Counted from the first letter of the stretch, positions 1-6,521 are shown. The stretch: 9,096 nt of DNA from Rhodospirillales bacterium (GCA_029240475.1 JAREAF010000086.1:1-9096); one strand, 5' to 3'. Translations and numbers: made by a program. Notes: generated by a model not told the origin, from the sequence alone.

Positions 1-1245
1 CGCCATCATCTGCGCCTCGATGGTGAGCGTGTGCAGGATGTTGTAGACGCGCTCGGCGGCGGCATCGGGATCGAGGCGCTTGCGCAGCTCCGGATCCTGC
101 GTCGCCACGCCGACCGGGCAGCGGCCCGTGTGGCAGTGGTAGCAGTAGCCCGCCTCGACGCCGATCTCGGTCTCGAAATCGGCCTCCGGGATGGCCTTGT
201 TGCAGTTGAGCGCGATCATTGCCGTGGTGCCGATGGCGATCGCGTCGGCGCCGAGCGCCAACGCCTTGGCGACGTCGCCGCCGTTGCGGATGCCGCCGGC
301 ATAGACGAGGCTGATCTCGCCGGTCTTGCCGACATCGTCGAGCGCGCGGCGCGCCTGGCGGATCGCGGCGATGCCGGGAACGCCGGTCTCCTCGGTCGCG
401 ATATGCGGGCCGGCGCCGGTCGATCCCTCCATCCCGTCGATATAGATGGAATCCGGGTCGCACTTGGCCGCCATGCGCACGTCGTCATAGACGCGCGCCG
501 CGCCGAGCTTCAGCTGGATCGGGATCTCCCAATTGGTGGCCTCGCGGATCTCCTGGATCTTCAGCGCGAGGTCGTCGGGCCCGAGCCAGTCCGGATGGCG
601 CGCCGGCGAGCGCTGGTCGATGCCTGCGGGCAGCGAGCGCATCTCGGCGACCTGGTCCGTCACCTTCTGGCCCATGAGATGGCCGCCGAGGCCGACCTTG
701 CAGCCCTGTCCGATGAAGAACTCGCAGCCGTCGGCCAGCCGCAGATGGTGCGGGTTGAAGCCGTAGCGGGACTGGATGCACTGGTAGAACCATTTCGAGG
801 AGAAGCGGCGCTCGTCGCGCATCATGCCGCCCTCGCCCGAGCAGGTCGCGGTGCCTGCCATCGTCGCGCCGCGCGCCAGCGCCACCTTCGACTCATAGGA
901 GAGCGCGCCGAAGCTCATGCCGGTGATGTAGACCGGGATGTCGAGCACCAGCGGCCGCTTCGCGCGCGGGCCGATCACCGTCTTGGTCTCGCACTTCTCG
1001 CGATAGCCTTCGATGACGAAGCGGGTCAGCGTGCCCGGCAGGAAGGTCAGGTCGTCCCAGCTCGGGATCTTCTTGAAGAGCGCCATGCCGCGCATGCGGT
1101 AGCGTCCGAGCTCGGCCTTGATGTGGATGTCGTCGATGACGCGCGGGGTGAAGAGATAGTTCTGGCCGAGAATGCTGGTGTTGCGCTTCGGCCCCTTCAT
1201 CGGCGCGTCCTCGCGGCCGAGCGGAGCTGGTTTCAGATTCGCCAT
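1..1245 (-). CDS. glxD: GlxD: FMN-binding glutamate synthase domain protein (MgsC-like), 3' end beyond window
   Basis: Partial gene, start inside the window and C-terminus beyond base 1; 415 residues are visible and the open frame is unbroken. I chose ATG at 1245 because GGGAG (1256-1260) lies 10 nt upstream and it follows the glxC stop by 15 bp. The protein matches the FMN/Fe-S synthase domain of glutamate synthase: MSFGALS near residue 110, GEGG at 137-140, a QLKLGA lysine near 246, DGMEGSTGAG near 270, YAGGIRNGGD near 315 and a cysteine cluster C368-x2-C371-x4-C376 followed by PVGVAT, which probably holds the Fe-S centre. Family knowledge: GlxD/MgsC is the synthase subunit that uses ammonia released by a separate glutaminase subunit; in methylotrophs the complex makes N-methylglutamate. 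The true acceptor here is unknown. Last gene of the cluster visible; an ammonium transporter or N-methylglutamate dehydrogenase genes could follow outside the window. Confidence 0.93.
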   Translation of the reverse strand, partial: MANLKPAPLGREDAPMKGPKRNTSILGQNYLFTPRVIDDIHIKAELGRYRMRGMALFKKIPSWDDLTFLPGTLTRFVIEGYREKCETKTVIGPRAKRPLVLDIPVYITGMSFGALSYESKVALARGATMAGTATCSGEGGMMRDERRFSSKWFYQCIQSRYGFNPHHLRLADGCEFFIGQGCKVGLGGHLMGQKVTDQVAEMRSLPAGIDQRSPARHPDWLGPDDLALKIQEIREATNWEIPIQLKLGAARVYDDVRMAAKCDPDSIYIDGMEGSTGAGPHIATEETGVPGIAAIRQARRALDDVGKTGEISLVYAGGIRNGGDVAKALALGADAIAIGTTAMIALNCNKAIPEADFETEIGVEAGYCYHCHTGRCPVGVATQDPELRKRLDPDAAAERVYNILHTLTIEAQMMA

Positions 1246-1260
1246 GTCGATGCTGCTCCC

Positions 1261-2106
1261 TTAGAGGACGATTTTCTTCTCGGTCGGCTCCAGATTGTCA
1301 TAGTTCCAGAGCTGCTTGCCGGCGACGATCTTCTTGAGGTTGCGCACCCCGTTCGGCGCCTGCATGTCGTACATCTTGAGCTTGCGCTCGAGCCAGGCCG
1401 CTTCGAGATCGGTCATCTCCCCAGGCACGGCGTCGACGCCGAGCGATTCGATGTTGCCGCCGACATAGATCGTGCCGTCATACATGGAATCGCCGAGATT
1501 CTTGCCCGCGTCGCCGAGCACGATCATGCGGCCGCGCTGCATCATGAAGCCGGAGAAGGCGCCCGTCCTGCCGCCGACGATGATGGTGCCGCCCTTCATG
1601 TCGATCCCGGTGCGCGCGCCGACATCGCCGCGGCAGACGAGATCGCCGCCGCGCATCGCCGCGCCGAACGACGAGCCGGCGTTCTTCTCGATGATAACGG
1701 TGCCGCTCATCATGTTCTCGGCGCAGGACCAGCCGACGCGGCCCTTGATGCGGATGTTCGGCCCGTCGATCAGCCCGACCCCGAAATAGCCGAGGCTGCC
1801 TTCGAAATAGAGCTGCAGCCGGTTGAGGATGCCCACGCCGAGCGAATGCTTGGCCAGGGGATTCTTCACCACGATGGTGCCGTAGCCCTGGCTCATCAGC
1901 TCGCGGATCTTCAGGTTGATGCCGCGGGTGTCCATCTCGCGGGCGTCGAATTCCGCCCGCTTGTTGAAGTCCACCTCGAAAGCGTGCGGGTAGGTGAAGC
2001 TCTCCTCCTCGGCGGGCGAGAAGAAGATCTGCTGCGTGCGCCCGGCGAGCTGCTCGGTATGCATCCCCATCTCATGGGAGAGGTGCTCGCCCTTCAGCTT
2101 TTCCAT
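1261..2106 (-). CDS. glxC: GlxC: GXGXG-domain glutamate synthase subunit (MgsB-like)
   Basis: 281 residues. The core from about residue 55 to 225 is the right-handed beta-helix seen at the C-terminus of GltB, with repeated Gly-rich turns (IKGRVG, RGGDLVCRGDVGARTG, GGTIIVGGRTG, GRMIVLGDAGKNLG, DGTIYVGGNI). FDAREMDTRGINLKIREL near residue 53 is the usual entry to this domain. In glutamate synthase the domain is structural and helps shape the ammonia tunnel; here it should scaffold GlxB and GlxD. Start ATG 2106 overlaps the 3' end of glxB by 13 bp and has a GAGG 7 nt upstream, so translational coupling is likely. The first 50 or so residues, rich in Met, His and Glu, precede the recognisable domain, and downstream Met codons (e.g. 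2070) are possible but have less support. The C-terminal 50 residues (LEAAWLERKLKMYDMQ onward) are also outside the helix. Confidence 0.92.
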   Translation of the reverse strand: MEKLKGEHLSHEMGMHTEQLAGRTQQIFFSPAEEESFTYPHAFEVDFNKRAEFDAREMDTRGINLKIRELMSQGYGTIVVKNPLAKHSLGVGILNRLQLYFEGSLGYFGVGLIDGPNIRIKGRVGWSCAENMMSGTVIIEKNAGSSFGAAMRGGDLVCRGDVGARTGIDMKGGTIIVGGRTGAFSGFMMQRGRMIVLGDAGKNLGDSMYDGTIYVGGNIESLGVDAVPGEMTDLEAAWLERKLKMYDMQAPNGVRNLKKIVAGKQLWNYDNLEPTEKKIVL

Positions 2107-3029
2107 ACGCGGACCTCGCCGTCATAAGGATCGAAGGTGTCGATCTCGGTCGGAAAGATGCTGCGGATCGCCACTTCCTCCGAGGCCATGGCGATGAAGT
2201 CATCGCTCTCGTGCAGCACCATCGGCTTGGCCGCCATCGTGTCCTTGGCCATGCCGAGACTGTCGGACGTGGCGACCAGATAGGTGAAGACGCCGTCGAG
2301 CTGGTCGATCGAGGCGCGCATCGCGTCCTCCAGCTTCGCGCCCTCGTTCATCGCATCCGCCAGATAGACGGCGATCAGCTCCGAATCGCAGTTCGATACA
2401 AAGCGATGGCCCTTGCGCTCCAGCGCGCGGCGGTTGCCCCAGTAGTTGGTGAGCTGCCCGTTATGGACCACCGAAACGTCGGCGAAGGGATAGGCCCAGT
2501 AAGGATGCGCGGAGCGGATGTCGACGTCCGATTCCGTGGCCATGCGCGTATGGCCGATCGCATGCGTGCCCTGGAAGCCCGGGATCTTGTACTGCTCGGA
2601 AACGCGCTTGGCGTCGCCGAGGTCCTTGATCAGCTCCAGCGCGGTGCCGAGCGAGAGGATCTCCCCGCCCTCGACATCCTCGATATAGTCGGCCAGCTTC
2701 CGGCGGTCGCCGTCATAGGCGATCCGGTAGCGATAGGCGTATTCGGTCGCCTGCTCCTCCTGGAGGATCTTGCCGCCGAGCTCGGCGATGCGCCGATCGA
2801 TCTCGGCCTTGCGGTCCTTGACCTTGTGGTGGATGTCGAAGCCCTTGGCCATGTCCTCCTGCTCCGCCACCTTGAAGCGCAGCACGAGGTCGTTCTTGTT
2901 GGCCATTCCATAAAGGGCGTAGCCGGTCGAGTCCGGCCCGCGATGTTTCAGCGACTGCAGCATGCGGGTCATCTCGCGGCCGATGTCGCCGCTCGAGCCC
3001 CGATGGATCAGTCCGGCAATGCCGCACAT
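2094..3029 (-). CDS. glxB: GlxB: class II (Ntn) glutamine amidotransferase subunit (MgsA-like)
   Basis: 311 residues. It is a type II glutaminase that hydrolyses glutamine and feeds ammonia to the GlxD synthase. It begins MCGIAGL, so Met removal exposes the nucleophile Cys2. The other catalytic elements are present: HRGPDS (29-34), GHTRMAT with Arg162, HNG with Asn190-Gly191 (oxyanion hole) and SNCDSE with Asp215. A segment of about 100 mostly charged helical residues (roughly 50-150) sits between the Cys and Arg motifs; a long insertion here is expected for GlxB/MgsA compared with GlmS or PurF, as I recall the family. ATG 3029 is certain because of the Cys2 rule, with AAGGAG at 3040-3045 ten nt upstream. 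It begins 25 bp after the ligase stop and overlaps glxC, so the four genes should be one transcript. Confidence 0.95.
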   Translation of the reverse strand: MCGIAGLIHRGSSGDIGREMTRMLQSLKHRGPDSTGYALYGMANKNDLVLRFKVAEQEDMAKGFDIHHKVKDRKAEIDRRIAELGGKILQEEQATEYAYRYRIAYDGDRRKLADYIEDVEGGEILSLGTALELIKDLGDAKRVSEQYKIPGFQGTHAIGHTRMATESDVDIRSAHPYWAYPFADVSVVHNGQLTNYWGNRRALERKGHRFVSNCDSELIAVYLADAMNEGAKLEDAMRASIDQLDGVFTYLVATSDSLGMAKDTMAAKPMVLHESDDFIAMASEEVAIRSIFPTEIDTFDPYDGEVRVWKS

Positions 3030-3054
3030 GGACGTCGTTCTCCTTCCCGTCAGT

Positions 3055-4530
3055 TCAGGGCAGCGCGTCGAGATAGGTGTTCACATCCCACTCGGTGACG
3101 GTGGCCAGGAACTTCTCCCATTCGTCGCGCTTGTAGTGCATGAAGACCCGGTACATGTCGCCGGGCATCGCCTCCTTGATCACCTCGTCCTCGGAGAGCG
3201 CATCGAGCGCCTCGCCGAGCGAGAGCGGAAGCTTCTTGACCTCTTTGCCGGCCTTGATCGCGGCGTAGATGTTCCGCGATTCCGGCTCGCCCGGATCCAT
3301 GTTGTTCTGGATCCCGTCGTCGAAAGCCTTGAGGATCGCCGCCGCCATCAGGTACGGGTTCACCATGGAATCGACGGCGCGGTACTCGAACCGGCCGGGC
3401 GCGGAGACGCGCAGCCCGCAGGTGCGGTTCTGATACCCCCAGTCCGCATAGACGGGCGCCCAGAAGCCCTGGTCCCATAGCCGCCGGTACGAATTCACCG
3501 TCGAGCAGCCGATCGCCGTCAGCGCCGGCAGATGCTCGATGATGCCGCCGATCGATTTGAGGCCGATGGAACCCGGCTTCTTCTCGCCTTTCAAGGGCAT
3601 GAAGGTGTTCTCGCCGCCCTTCAGGTAAGTGAAGCTGGCCTCCATGCCGGGCAGCTTCTTCTCGTCGAGGCCGCCGGTCACCACCAGCTTCTCCTCATCG
3701 CCCCGCCACAACGACAGATTGTGGTGACAGCCGGAGGCCGAGACGCCCATGAAGGGCTTGGTCATGAAGCAGGCGATGAGGTTGTACTCGCGCGCGACCT
3801 GGCCGCAGATCTGGCGATAGGTCGCGAGGCGGTCGCAAGTCCGAAGCGCGTCGTCGAACATGAAGTTCAGCTCGAGCTGGCCCGGCGCGTCCTCGTGGTC
3901 GCCCTGGATCATGTCGAGGCCCATTGCCTGCGAATACTCGATCACCCGCATGAAGACGGGGCGCAGCGATTCGAACTGATCGATGTGATAGCAATAGGGC
4001 TTGCTGAACCCGCCGGCCGGCCTGCCGTCGTCGCCGCGCTTCAGCCACATCATCTCCGGCTCGCAGCCGTGGCGCAGATGCAGCCCGTTGTGGTCCCTGC
4101 GGAACTGCTCGTGGATGCGCTTGAGGTTGCCGCGGCAGTCGGAGGTCAGGTATCAGCCCGGATCCTCGTCCTCCTCGCGGTTGCGGAAGCAGGTGCAGAA
4201 GACGCGCGCGACGCGCTTGTCCCAGGGCAGCTGGCAGAAGGTCTCCGGATCGGGGATGCCGACCAGCTCGGAAGCCTCAGGCCCGTAGCCGATATATTGC
4301 TTGTGGCGGTCGACGAAGAGGTTGGCGGTCGAACCATAGACCAGCTGGAAGCCGCGCTCGGCGACCGTCTCCCAGTGCTCGGCGGGCACGCCCTTGCCGA
4401 CGATGCGGCCGGTCACGGAGATGAACTGGTAGTAGATGTAGGTGATGCCGAGTTCCTTGATCTTGGCGCGCACTTGCTTGACGAGTTCGGCGCGGCCGTC
4501 GGCCTTCACATAGGCTTCAAGTGGTGTCAA
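3055..4530 (-). pseudogene. Glutamine synthetase family ligase (GlnT/GmaS-like) interrupted by in-frame TGA at codon 126
   Basis: Reads as 491 codons in one frame from TTG 4530 to TGA 3055, broken only by TGA at 4153-4155. The first 125 residues end ..REEDEDPG and after the stop the frame resumes YLTSDCRGNLKRIHE, which is normal family sequence, so there is no frameshift. Catalytic parts are intact but downstream of the stop: ExE (E157, E159 in CEPEMMW), APGQLE with E220, ASGCHHN with H269, NSYRR with R349, R374 and RFEYRAVDSMVNPYL with R384. The family ligates ammonia or an amine to the gamma-carboxyl of glutamate with ATP. The link to glxBCD suggests GlnT of rhizobia or GmaS (gamma-glutamylmethylamide synthetase); 491 residues is rather long for GmaS. 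Internal restart at Met160 (4053) would lose ExE. It could be a fresh pseudogene, a sequencing error or readthrough; one base (GGA to TGA) would explain it. Confidence 0.88.
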
Positions 4531-4535
4531 CGCTG

Positions 4536-4542
4536 CCTCCCC
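4536..4542 (-). promoter_or_regulatory. Shine-Dalgarno deciding the TTG start of the ligase
   Basis: On the minus strand this reads GGGGAGG, with 5 nt between it and TTG at 4530-4528. No in-frame ATG or GTG with a comparable site is seen, and the first downstream in-frame Met is residue 160, so the unusual TTG start is well supported. A TTG start may moderate translation of the first gene of the operon. Confidence 0.75.
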
Positions 4543-4573
4543 GGATGTGGTCTCGGCAGCCTATGCATGCCGG

Positions 4574-4617
4574 ACCAGTTTTGTACCAGTTCTGAACCAG
4601 GTCCTATACCGAACCAG
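4574..4617. promoter_or_regulatory. Phased ACCAG repeat array in the ligase-glx promoter region, candidate operator
   Basis: ACCAG occurs at 4574, 4585, 4596 and 4613 (spacings 11, 11 and 17 bp). The first two 11-bp units, ACCAGTTTTGT and ACCAGTTCTGA, agree at 9 of 11 positions. A fifth copy within CCGGACCAG lies at 4690-4694, matching CCGGACCAG at 4570-4578. On the strand of the ligase the core reads CTGGT. Spacing near one helical turn suggests regulator molecules bound on one face of the DNA. The divergent GntR protein is the obvious candidate binder, but this is inference. 44 to 87 bp upstream of the ligase start, it may lie in or just upstream of the leader. Confidence 0.45.
4603..4610 (-). 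promoter_or_regulatory. GGTATAGG motif upstream of the ligase: possible -10 box or operator half
   Basis: On the minus strand the sequence GGTTCGGTATAGG ends here, and its core matches GGATTGGTATAGC just before the GntR start (4877-4889), each pointing toward its own gene. TATAGG could serve as a -10 box, giving a leader of about 65 nt, but no good -35 lies at the usual distance, which would fit a regulator-dependent promoter. It could equally be a GntR binding site. Weak assignment. Confidence 0.3.
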
Positions 4618-4768
4618 ACTAACCGCTTCTGGCCGGCAAGGAAAGGCTGTTTGTCTGCGAGGTCTTCTGCTTTTCGGGATATTTCCCGGACCAGCTGCGC
4701 GGTCGGGCTACACCATCGCGCCTTCTTTTATGGCCTAGTCCGGCACAGGGCTTCGGCGTGGGCGCGGC

Positions 4769-4774
4769 TTGACA
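4769..4774 (+). promoter_or_regulatory. TTGACA, candidate -35 box for the GntR gene
   Basis: A perfect consensus -35 hexamer on the plus strand. The sequence 16-18 bp downstream (CCTCATTTT) is a poor -10, so the promoter is uncertain. If used, the leader would be about 85 nt and would contain the palindrome at 4818-4831. Confidence 0.22.
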
Positions 4775-4813
4775 AGCGCCGCGTCATTCGCCTCATTTTT
4801 GCAGGAATTCCGC

Positions 4814-4835
4814 GCGGGCGGCCATGGCCGCTCGC
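4814..4835. promoter_or_regulatory. Palindrome GCGGCCATGGCCGC, candidate operator in the GntR leader
   Basis: Positions 4818-4831 form a perfect 14-bp palindrome. With one G/T wobble (4817/4832) the symmetry continues through GCG/CGC at 4814-4816 and 4833-4835. It lies about 57 bp before the GntR start, where an autoregulatory site or a leader hairpin would be plausible. It contains an NcoI-type core of no significance by itself. Confidence 0.3.
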
Positions 4836-4880
4836 CTGGGGACATTGGGTCTGCTAAGGTGGTTAGCTTTCGGTCCGGAT

Positions 4881-4890
4881 TGGTATAGCA
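4881..4890. promoter_or_regulatory. TGGTATAGCA, near-palindromic candidate operator abutting the GntR start
   Basis: TGGTATAGCA differs from a perfect palindrome (TGGTATACCA) at one position and ends one base before the ATG at 4892. FadR-family proteins often bind short palindromes of the TGGT-N-ACCA type, so this may be an autoregulatory site. It may alternatively be a -10 element for a near-leaderless message starting at 4892 or at Met13 (4928), since neither start has a Shine-Dalgarno. Confidence 0.35.
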
Positions 4891-4891
4891 G

Positions 4892-5641
4892 ATGCGCAAG
4901 ACTGGCCAGAACACAGCTGTCGCTGCCATGTCCGCGCCCGACGCGAGCGAGTCCTCCACCGCCTTTCCCACCATCGCTCCGCGCCGCGGCGCGCATTGGG
5001 TCGCCGAGCGGCTGAGGAAGGCGATTCTGCAGGGAGCATACGGGCACGGCCGGCGCATGCCGGCCGAGCGGCAGATCGCGCAGGCGCTGTCGGTCTCGCG
5101 CGGCACCGTGCGCGAGGCGCTCAAGCTCCTGCGCGAGGACGGGATGGTCGAGCGCCGGGTCGGCATCGGCACCTTCGTCGCGCCCTCCGGCGGCACCCGG
5201 GAGGAGGACGTGGCCGAGCTCACGAGCCCGTTGGAGCTGATGGAGGTGCGCGCGGCGATCGAGCCGCAGATCGTCCGGCTCGTCGTCCTCAATGCCAAGC
5301 CGCGCGACATGGCGGGCCTCGCCGAGATGCTGGCGGGGTTGGAGCGCTGCGGCGCCGACCGCGAGGCCTTCAGCGAGTGGGACCAGCGCTTCCACCTGGC
5401 CATGGCCGAGGCCACCCACAACCCGCTGATGATCGAGATCTACCGCCAGATCAACCATGTCCGGTCGCACACGCAGTGGCGGGCCATCAAGGACAAGGTG
5501 CTGACGCCCGAGCGCATCGCCGCCTACAACCGCGAGCACCGGCAGCTGTTCGAGGCCATCCGCGCGCGCGACGTGGAGGCGGCGCTGGCTTTGGTTTCGG
5601 CGCACCTGGATTCCGCCCGCGGCGATCTGTTGCGGAGATAG
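4892..5641 (+). CDS. GntR family transcriptional regulator, FadR subfamily (FCD domain)
   Basis: 249 residues from ATG 4892; ATG 4928 (Met13) is an equally possible start because neither has a clear ribosome site. Residues 34-97 are a winged helix of the GntR type: AERLRKAILQG, MPAERQIAQALSVSRGTVREALKLL and the wing VERRVGIGTFVAP. Residues 113-240 are an all-helical FCD ligand domain with D164, H168, H216 and H238 (EWDQRFH, REHRQLF, SAHL) as likely metal ligands, so the effector is probably a small carboxylate or amino acid held by a metal ion. It is transcribed away from the ligase-glx operon across a 361-bp region rich in repeats, the usual arrangement for a local regulator that also controls itself. 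Effector and direction of regulation cannot be read from sequence. Confidence 0.93.
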   Translation: MRKTGQNTAVAAMSAPDASESSTAFPTIAPRRGAHWVAERLRKAILQGAYGHGRRMPAERQIAQALSVSRGTVREALKLLREDGMVERRVGIGTFVAPSGGTREEDVAELTSPLELMEVRAAIEPQIVRLVVLNAKPRDMAGLAEMLAGLERCGADREAFSEWDQRFHLAMAEATHNPLMIEIYRQINHVRSHTQWRAIKDKVLTPERIAAYNREHRQLFEAIRARDVEAALALVSAHLDSARGDLLRR

Positions 5642-5644
5642 ACG

Positions 5645-5706
5645 TGGAAAACCTCCTCTCTTTCGAGGGCCGCTGGGCGCCCACCTCAGCATGAGGAGGT
5701 TTTCCA
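5645..5706. repeat. Perfect 14-bp inverted repeat between convergent genes, candidate bidirectional terminator
   Basis: TGGAAAACCTCCTC (5645-5658) and its exact reverse complement GAGGAGGTTTTCCA (5693-5706) flank a 34-nt loop, beginning 3 bp after the GntR stop. The A run in the left arm becomes a T run in the right arm on the plus strand, so a GntR transcript would end in GGAGGUUUUCC. The long loop is unusual for a simple intrinsic terminator, and the last three bases of the right arm follow the U run. It may instead be a small mobile or REP-like palindrome. Confidence 0.55.
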
Positions 5707-5736
5707 AGGTGGCCTTGCCTTAGGCGTCCTTCGGCT

Positions 5737-5794
5737 CCCCGCCTCCTCATCCTTGTATCTGCGAGCGAAGCGAGCCTCGAAGAATGAGGCGGGG
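5737..5794. repeat. REP-like imperfect hairpin in the convergent intergenic region
   Basis: CCCCGCCTC (5737-5745) pairs with GAGGCGGGG (5786-5794), and CTCATCCTT (5746-5754) can pair with AAGAATGAG (5780-5788) with one mismatch. Between them is GCGAGCGAAGCGAGC. From memory this pattern (CTCATCCT, then GCGAAGCGAG, then CTCGAAGAATGAG) resembles repeats scattered between genes in Bradyrhizobium and related genomes. It sits in front of the XRE-cupin gene's 3' end and could act as a terminator or mRNA stabiliser. Confidence 0.5.
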
Positions 5795-5838
5795 CTTGCG
5801 CAGGATGATGGCGAGCCTTGAAGGAGAGGACGCGGGTC

Positions 5839-6468
5839 CTACTCCTCGAATCTTGGCTCGACGATGATCGAGAGGAACCGGATCGGCAGCTTGATCAGCT
5901 CCTCCGGCCCGTGCGGCGCGTCGGCGTCGAAGAACAGGGAATCGCCGGGCCTGAGCCGGTAGGTGCGCGCGCCGTGGCGGTACACGACTTCGCCTTTCAG
6001 CATGTAGAGGAACTCCAGCCCCGAATGCTGGAACAGCGGGAACACCTCCGACTGCTCGTCGAGCTGGATGAGATAGGGCTCGACCGAGACGCTCTTATGC
6101 ACCGAATGGCCGAGGAGGTAGTATTTGTGCCCCGCCCGCGTGCCGCGCCGCTCGATCAGGAGCCCGTGCCCGGCGCGCACGAAGGTGGCGTCCCGCTGCT
6201 CCTCGAATTTTCGGAAGAAGGCAGTGACCGGCACGTTCAGCGCCCGGCTCAGGGCCTGCAGCGTCGCCAGCGAGGGCGAGGTCATGCCGTTCTCGATCTT
6301 GGAGAGCATGCCCGGGGAGAGGCCGGCGAGCTTCGCCACCTCGACCACGGTCATGTCGAGCTGCTGCCGGAAATGGCGGACCTGACGGCCGATCGCCACT
6401 TCCAGCTGGTTGTCCCGGGCTCCGGCCTGCGGCTCGGCGAGGCCGGCATCCTGCTTGCGCGTCGCCAT
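5839..6468 (-). CDS. XRE family transcriptional regulator with C-terminal cupin domain
   Basis: 209 residues from ATG 6468; a TTG at 6504 would add 12 residues but has no ribosome site. Residues 24-80 are a helix-turn-helix of the XRE/Cro type (IGRQVRHFRQQLDMTVVEVA, then GLSPGMLSKIENGMTSPSLATL). Residues 100-205 are a cupin_2 barrel, with GLEFLYMLKGEVVYRHG (150-166), RLRPGDSLFFDADAPHG and histidines H148 and H186 as possible metal or ligand contacts. Proteins of this build (e.g. PuuR) commonly control amine, polyamine or amino acid catabolism and bind a small effector in the cupin. The gene lies 97 bp downstream of the permease on the same strand, separated by a GC hairpin, and ends against the GntR gene. 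It probably controls the permease and perhaps itself; no operator was identified. Confidence 0.92.
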   Translation of the reverse strand: MATRKQDAGLAEPQAGARDNQLEVAIGRQVRHFRQQLDMTVVEVAKLAGLSPGMLSKIENGMTSPSLATLQALSRALNVPVTAFFRKFEEQRDATFVRAGHGLLIERRGTRAGHKYYLLGHSVHKSVSVEPYLIQLDEQSEVFPLFQHSGLEFLYMLKGEVVYRHGARTYRLRPGDSLFFDADAPHGPEELIKLPIRFLSIIVEPRFEE

Positions 6469-6521
6469 GGCTGATGGAAAACACGCCCGCCCGCCCGTTG
6501 CCAAGTTTTTTCGAGAAAGGA

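Larger units (their letters stand above)
4531..4891. other. Divergent intergenic region (361 bp) between ligase and GntR regulator
   Basis: No convincing gene is present; short open frames here are without family features. The stretch holds the ligase ribosome site, the ACCAG array, the paired GGTATAG motifs, CGGGA-TATT-TCCCG (4675-4688, an interrupted palindrome), a 14-bp palindrome at 4818-4831 and TTGACA at 4769-4774. The density of symmetric and repeated elements is much higher than chance reading would suggest and fits a control region shared by two divergent transcripts. Confidence 0.7.

Noticed and set aside
31..2127. Very long open frame on the plus strand opposite glxB-glxD
   Set aside because: It is antisense to three well-supported genes, its protein is low-complexity Ala/Arg/Asp/His-rich without motifs, and such frames are expected in GC-rich DNA.
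3055..4053. Separate 332-residue gene starting at Met160 of the ligase
   Set aside because: It lacks the N-terminal domain and the ExE metal ligands, has no distinct start context, and is simply the second part of the interrupted gene.
4100..4155. UGA as selenocysteine in the ligase
   Set aside because: The position is not a known catalytic site in the glutamine synthetase family, and I see no convincing SECIS-type hairpin just downstream; the TGCCGCGGCA palindrome there has no loop and arises from conserved codons. TGA also serves as a normal stop in glxB and in the ligase itself.
4536..4720. Sigma-54 promoter for the ligase operon
   Set aside because: I looked for TGGC-N8-10-TTGC spacing on the minus strand; the TGG/GC pairs present have the wrong distance.
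3532..4857. Plus-strand open frame opposite the ligase, running into the intergenic region
   Set aside because: Mirrors conserved ligase codons and has no recognisable domain; its tail over the control region has no coding signature.
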